A stretch of DNA of 8,003 bases, taken from positions 1-8,003 of the forward strand of contig DATDVD010000080.1 in assembly GCA_035290065.1 (NCBI GenBank), in the 5' to 3' direction. The translations under genes were made by a program, and so were the position numbers. Of this stretch, positions 6,970-8,003 are shown one piece after another; position 1 is the stretch's first letter, and each line of letters begins with the position of its first letter. This DNA is from DATDVD01 sp035290065 (lineage in GTDB: Bacteria; Pseudomonadota; Gammaproteobacteria; Coxiellales; Coxiellaceae). The notes beneath the pieces were generated by a model. It worked only from the letters and a program-made list of their open reading frames with translations. It ran no database searches and had not been told where the DNA came from.

Positions 6970-8003
6970 ATGATCGCATGGCAATATCTTTTCAGAGAAA
7001 TGATGTCCCATAAAATACGGGTGATATTGATTATTCTCGCGATTGCCTGGGGCACTACGGCGATTACCACCATGTTGGCGATTGGAGAAGGATTACGAGT
7101 CACCTTTGGGCGTGCGATGCAAGGCGTAGGGCAAGGCTTGCTGATTGTGTCGGGGGGTAAAACCTCTCGCATTGTTCAAGGCACACCCCTTCGCCAATCC
7201 ATCCATTTGACTCAACAAGATGTGGATGCCATTCAACAAAGTATTCCCGGCATTCAAGCTATTAGTGGGGAATTTACGTTTTCAGCCCCTCTCACCTATC
7301 AAGGCAAAAGCAGTTTTGCGGTGCAAAAAGCGGTGGAACCGGCTTACGCCACCATTCGTAATATTCGCATTTCACCGCCCGGGCGTTTTATTAATCCCCT
7401 GGACATGGAAGAAAATAGACGGGTCGTCGTCGTGGGTGATGAAATTGTCAAACGTTTATTTCCCGCTTCTACCAACCCATTGGGTAAAACTATTTTATTG
7501 GGCCAGTGGCCTTTTCAAGTGATTGGTGTGACTTCACACAAACTTCAAATCAGCAGTTATGACGGGCCTGATGCCTATAAAATTTGGATTCCTGCTTCTA
7601 CTTATTCTCTTCTCACACGCCAACGTGCGTACAGTGATTTAATTATTTTACCGACAGATCCTGCGCATACGGAGGCGTTACAACGTGCCATTCAAACGCT
7701 GATTGCTGTCAATCATCGTGCTAATCCGGAGGATGATCGCATTGTCGATTTTGAAGATTTGTATCAAACCCAACAAAAATCCACGCAATTATTTTTAGGC
7801 ATGCAAATTTTTCTAGGGATTGTGGGAGGATTGGCACTCGGGATTGCAGGCGTGGGTATTGCCAATGTTATGTTAGTTTCTATTTCACACGCCACACGCG
7901 ATATTGGCATTCAAATGGCCATTGGCGCAACACCTCAAATTATTATTGTTCATTATCTAACCGAAGCGTTGTTGATGATGCTGACAGGAGGTCTTCTAGG
8001 GTT
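6970..8003 (+). CDS. MacB/FtsX-type ABC transporter permease, second of two (3' end beyond the window)
   Basis: An open frame starts at ATG 6970 and has no stop before the window edge, giving 344 visible residues. An AGGA (6960-6963), overlapping the previous gene's TAG, lies 6 nt before the ATG. A membrane helix lies at about 16-38, then a periplasmic domain with VVVVGDEIVKRLFP (152-165) and FQVIGVTS, then a helix at about 277-305, the coupling segment HATRDIGIQMAIGAT (307-321), and the start of a third helix (about 330-344). The missing C-terminus should hold the rest of helix 3 and a fourth helix. It is a paralogue of the preceding permease, with the same layout and matching segments (LGMQIFLG, IANVML) but clearly diverged sequence, which suggests a heterodimer. 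No ATPase motifs are present. Confidence 0.93.
   Translation, partial: MIAWQYLFREMMSHKIRVILIILAIAWGTTAITTMLAIGEGLRVTFGRAMQGVGQGLLIVSGGKTSRIVQGTPLRQSIHLTQQDVDAIQQSIPGIQAISGEFTFSAPLTYQGKSSFAVQKAVEPAYATIRNIRISPPGRFINPLDMEENRRVVVVGDEIVKRLFPASTNPLGKTILLGQWPFQVIGVTSHKLQISSYDGPDAYKIWIPASTYSLLTRQRAYSDLIILPTDPAHTEALQRAIQTLIAVNHRANPEDDRIVDFEDLYQTQQKSTQLFLGMQIFLGIVGGLALGIAGVGIANVMLVSISHATRDIGIQMAIGATPQIIIVHYLTEALLMMLTGGLLG

Noticed and set aside
7220..7522. Plus-strand 100-residue ORF
   Set aside because: It is a frame-shifted reading of the second permease, whose own frame is open and matches the FtsX/MacB family throughout.

Overview
The window looks like part of the chromosome of a gammaproteobacterium with moderately AT-rich coding DNA. 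The main clue is the adjacent same-strand pair rlmD-relA, a gene order I know from Escherichia coli and other Gammaproteobacteria. The AT-leaning codon use, a family-less multi-pass membrane protein and palindromic GC-rich repeats inserted between genes would fit a Legionellales-type or other host-associated lineage. That placement is inference only; no marker here fixes the genus.

Layout. Positions 1-92 hold no gene I can support. A minus-strand gene (93-1133) encodes a six-helix membrane protein of unknown function, ending in a low-complexity tail made of six 7-residue (21-bp) tandem repeats. The divergent intergenic region (1134-1420) is dominated by two palindromic repeat elements (1170-1260 and 1320-1389) that share their outer ends. 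The first of them lengthens the membrane-protein reading frame in its own frame, so the longest ORF (to 1304) is probably not the real gene.

On the plus strand, five genes follow with short gaps and no terminator that I can see: rlmD (23S rRNA m5U1939 methyltransferase), relA ((p)ppGpp synthetase), a MacA/HlyD-type periplasmic adaptor, and two consecutive MacB/FtsX-type ABC permeases. The second permease runs off the end of the window. They could form one long transcript. The last three clearly form a transport module with 8-9 bp gaps.

How the genes work together. rlmD modifies rRNA and relA senses stalled ribosomes, so both act at the ribosome. The adaptor and two permeases look like a MacAB-like efflux or export system. 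Neither permease carries the nucleotide-binding domain that is fused to E. coli MacB, so a separate ATPase is expected, most likely just beyond position 8003.

The points most worth a second look are: a RelA that stops right after its zinc-finger domain and lacks the usual C-terminal RRM/ACT domain; the pair of palindromic elements and their effect on the flanking gene; the 21-bp repeat tail; a 6-codon mini-ORF whose stop overlaps the adaptor start; and the heteromeric ATPase-less permease pair. I did not find a convincing new defence system, CRISPR array, RNA gene or insertion sequence with a transposase.
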